Shown one piece after another: positions 61,901-64,000 of a stretch of DNA of 64,000 nucleotides. Every line of letters begins with the position of its first letter. Position 1 is the first letter of the stretch. This stretch comes from Trichoplax adhaerens (taxonomy: Eukaryota > Placozoa > Uniplacotomia > Trichoplacea > Trichoplacidae). The notes under the pieces were generated by a model that made no database searches, had not been told where the DNA came from, and worked only from the letters and a program-made list of their open reading frames with translations. The position numbers and the translations under genes were made by a program. Location of the stretch: contig NW_002060945.1 of assembly GCF_000150275.1 (NCBI RefSeq), positions 9,073,650 to 9,137,649 of the forward strand, in the 5' to 3' direction.

Positions 61901-63398
61901 TTCAAAATATAGAAGATAGTTAACATACTAGAATTTCGTCGTTTATCTTTCGATGAAGCTTTATTAGAGCTAGGAGCATCTAATGTGCTGCTACTTTTTT
62001 CTCCTAGACAGGTGTAAGAAGAATGAAAATATTATGATACTTTGTAGAGCTGATATTATTTTAAGTCCAAATAAACATCATTCAGTAGGCTAACTATATC
62101 GCTTTCAATCTATCGATCAACTATTAGCCATTTTTACCGGATGGCTAAAGATGCTAATTCAATATCTGCTAAAGCTTACTAATTAAAGTATATTTAAACT
62201 GGCAAATATACTGCTGGACTGAGCATAGTATTGCTAGAAACTATCATCCTTTTGCGCTATCTAAACGATAAGATTGATCTAAAATATCCTTTGACGTATC
62301 AATTATACCTTCTAAGCAAATTGATAGTCATACTTTACTTAAGCTAAACGTGCTATTTATTTTAGCAAGACCTCGAATACTGGCTTTGTCTTCTTTATGT
62401 TCATTCGGTGATAGGAGACTAAGATCTGTGTCTAAAAGAAAGCCATATCATCAATATACGAGTCATTTTATATTTTTTGGACTATATAAGAAAAAGATGA
62501 TCAATTTTGAAATAGGCAATCAATCCAATTGTATATAAAATTAGCTGTTGTAATGGGACAGTTAATAAAATGATTCGTTCAATATTACGGATATTTAAAT
62601 AGAATTCGTTAAATGTTATTCGATATTAACTGTGTCATGAGACATTTAAATAAAATTATTCGTTCAGTATCACGGAAATTGAAATAGAATTGGTTAAATG
62701 CTATTCGATTTTGACCGCGTTATAGGACATGTAATAAAACAATTTAGATTAATGTTATGGACTTTGAAATAGAATTCATTAATTACTACTGGATATTGAC
62801 TGTCATCGTAGGATAGGGAAGGTAATAAAAATGATTATTTTAATATAATATGGACTGTCATCACGAGATAGACACAGCAATAATCCATTAAATATGATGC
62901 CAGCTAACTGAATTGGAATGTATCTATTTCTGTGATACATTGGCTATCATAAGTCCAGGGCAAGAAAAATATTGGATTAAATGATCCATTACTGCTATTA
63001 AAGTATAATTCATTTATTTTCCTGCTCATTAAATTAACCATAGCGAAGAAAAATGCAATAGTTTTAATTGAATATAGAAGAAATACCATTTAAACGGATA
63101 CTAATCCTTGAATGTTTATTGGAATGGTAAATGGACAATATAGCGATATTAAAAAACTTGTAGAGTTTACAGTGCGAGTACATGATAAAAGAAACTCCTA
63201 TCATAAATAACGGCCCATCGAGGTATAAACAGTAGTTATAAATTTGAAAGTAGTTCTTTTGATTATATAGGCATTACGCTATTCCAACTCAAATGATAGA
63301 AGAAGGATTACCTTGATTAACACTTAGTCTGCTTTCACGCGAGGCTAAATTCTGATTTGATTTTCTTTTCAGCGAGTTATCCTTGCTGACGAGACTTT
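55941..63398 (-). CDS. Coiled-coil protein with C-terminal CAAX box, at least 16 exons, 5' end open
   Basis: Family not recognised. Exons (minus): 63398-63312, 62431-62372, 62003-61929, 61673-61587, 61411-61307, 60935-60831, 60213-60109, 59949-59803, 59538-59434, 59298-59152, 58961-58857, 58695-58549, 58365-58279, 57942-57895, 57101-57063, 56281-55941; all junctions phase 1, about 596 residues, with more upstream. The first three exons are Ser/Lys-rich. From 61673 to 58279 a continuous heptad coiled coil rich in Lys, Glu and Leu is built from exons of 105 or 147 nt, most ending in a QLEG-like motif. A Ser/Glu-rich linker follows. The last exon has a VRRLRLSGMD start, a CELGKSTLLRLL helix and ends KLPCCAIM: a CAAX box whose final Met favours farnesylation, with a second Cys that could be acylated. 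A membrane-tethered scaffold is inferred. No lamin rod ends or Ig tail are seen, so it is not a standard lamin. Confidence 0.85.
56330..57010. repeat. Degenerate tandem repeat in last intron of the coiled-coil gene, about 85-100-bp unit, about 7 copies
   Basis: Unit: GGTTAAAATTATGAAA, TGAAATTTCAGAATCATCAAAGTATAGATACTGTA and CTTCAGTAAATCGATATTTCAGAAT. Copies near 56340, 56400, 56510, 56580, 56680, 56760 and 56830, growing more diverged to the right. Confidence 0.82.
57480..57830. repeat. Two-copy repeat, about 150-bp unit, in an intron of the coiled-coil gene
   Basis: GGATCCTTAAAAAGTAGATCA...TTTTTAGCCTTTTAAATATTCGTAAGCGTAGCTACC matches GATCCTTAAAGATAGATCA...TTTTAGCCTTTTTCAGTTTTCATAAGTATAGCTATC, both followed by a CAATAAATAA...AAAATGACTAATA tail. 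Confidence 0.65.
60420..60830. repeat. About 105-bp repeat, 3-4 copies, next to a coiled-coil exon border
   Basis: ATTCTACTTTAGCTTAACTTTGAG, ATTCTACTTTATCTTAACGTTTAGGC and ATTCTACTTTAGCTTAACCTCTAGGC (near 60440, 60535, 60630) resemble the TTGTGCTTTAGCTTACCTTTAACGC sequence that crosses the splice donor of the exon ending at 60831. Confidence 0.6.
62550..62890. repeat. Degenerate tandem repeat, about 90-100-bp unit, about 4 copies
   Basis: Unit: GGACATTTAATAAAATGATTCGTTCAATATTACGGA, ATTTAAATAGAATTCGTTAAATG and CTATTCGATATTGACTGTGTCAT. Lies in the intron between the first two exons found of the coiled-coil gene. Confidence 0.8.
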
Positions 63399-64000
63399 CT
63401 ACAATAGATGAATAAAAAATGAGACAGTAGAGTTAGCTAATATCAAAGAAAATGGGTAGGTAATCGATTTAACTTTTCCACCAGTTTTCTAATACCGATA
63501 GTCGACAACTGAGCTACCAATTTGAAAGAAAATGTATGCACAATCTTGCACATTTCAGTACTAAATTGATAATGCACGTATTTGACAGCTGAGCTATCCA
63601 TTTGAAAGAAGATTAATGAGATATTGCCCTAACTTCTCTTGGTAAAATTGATCATGCAAGTGGTCGATTTAATAGGAAATGCACAAGTAATCTATTTTAC
63701 TTTTATTTTCGTTTACACCACAAAATGAATCAGTAAGTTAACTGATTTAATGGATAATCTGCAAATCAATGAATCATTGGTCTGGTGTGATGAATTTGTA
63801 AACATGTCCGTTCAATTCTCAAACTGAACGTGGAAAAGGATAATACTATCTAGTTTAACCTACTACGACTGGATTTCGCTATAGTGAGAAAGAATTAGGC
63901 GTAAATTATATTAAAATCATGTTTAGCAGAAAGAATGCTCAAATCTACTCTTGCAATCTAGTCGAAAAACCATCCAATTGAATTGTATAAAGCAATTACC
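63399..64000. other. Probable intron of the coiled-coil gene at the window edge
   Basis: The exon starting at 63398 opens in phase 1, so an upstream exon must exist, but none is seen to the edge. A short repeat (GACAGCTGAGCTATCCATTTGAAAGAA and variants, near 63505 and 63580, and TTTCTAATACCG/ATTTTACTTTT links) occupies 63470-63720. Confidence 0.5.

Noticed and set aside
55941-63398. Coiled-coil gene considered as a B-type lamin because of the CAIM ending
   Set aside because: No conserved rod-start or rod-end segments, no Ig-like tail, and the heptad exons do not follow lamin rod organisation.
1-64000. CRISPR arrays, operons, prokaryotic promoters, insertion sequences
   Set aside because: Spliced nuclear eukaryotic sequence; tandem arrays have degenerate contiguous units without constant repeats and unique spacers, and no transposase was seen.

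Overview
The window looks like nuclear DNA of an early-branching animal, most likely a placozoan (Trichoplax or a relative). It is AT-rich, its genes are cut into many short exons by GT-AG introns, and it carries animal-specific families: a PTF1A bHLH factor and an AF10/AF17 chromatin reader with its PHD cassette and leucine zipper. Species is an inference; the gene families and exon structures are read directly from the sequence. Most genes here have exons too small to stand out as open reading frames, so I assembled them by splice sites and phase.

Layout. (1) 105-565, plus: last two exons of a cytochrome b561. (2) 566-9577: no recognised gene; a ~118-bp tandem repeat at 3920-5100. (3) 9578-12189, minus: a complete two-exon PTF1A-type gene. 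(4) 12190-23777: no confident gene; a ~115-bp repeat array at 21690-23100. (5) 23778-26505, minus: a complete four-exon cytochrome b561, paralogous to (1) and with the same intron positions. (6) 29118-34093, minus: 17 exons of an AF10/AF17 (MLLT10/MLLT6) gene, lacking only the N-terminal part of the first PHD finger. (7) 37273-37345, minus: tRNA-Val(UAC). (8) 37733-43475, plus: a two-exon RBM45-type RNA-binding protein. (9) 47230-54167, plus: an eleven-exon DNAJC1-type J-domain/SANT protein, its introns filled with tandem repeats. (10) 55941-63398, minus: at least 16 exons of a coiled-coil protein ending in a CAAX prenylation box, open at its 5' end.

How they relate. The genes are not an operon and do not share one pathway. 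The notable point is gene order: PTF1A, MLLT10 and DNAJC1 lie together here, and they are also neighbours on human 10p12, so this looks like a very old linkage group. The coiled-coil gene is the least familiar object: its rod exons are all phase 1-1 and almost all exactly 105 or 147 nt (5 or 7 heptads).

Limits: exon borders were assigned by eye from frame, splice consensus and remembered family sequences; no search was run. Terminal untranslated exons and promoters are mostly unresolved.
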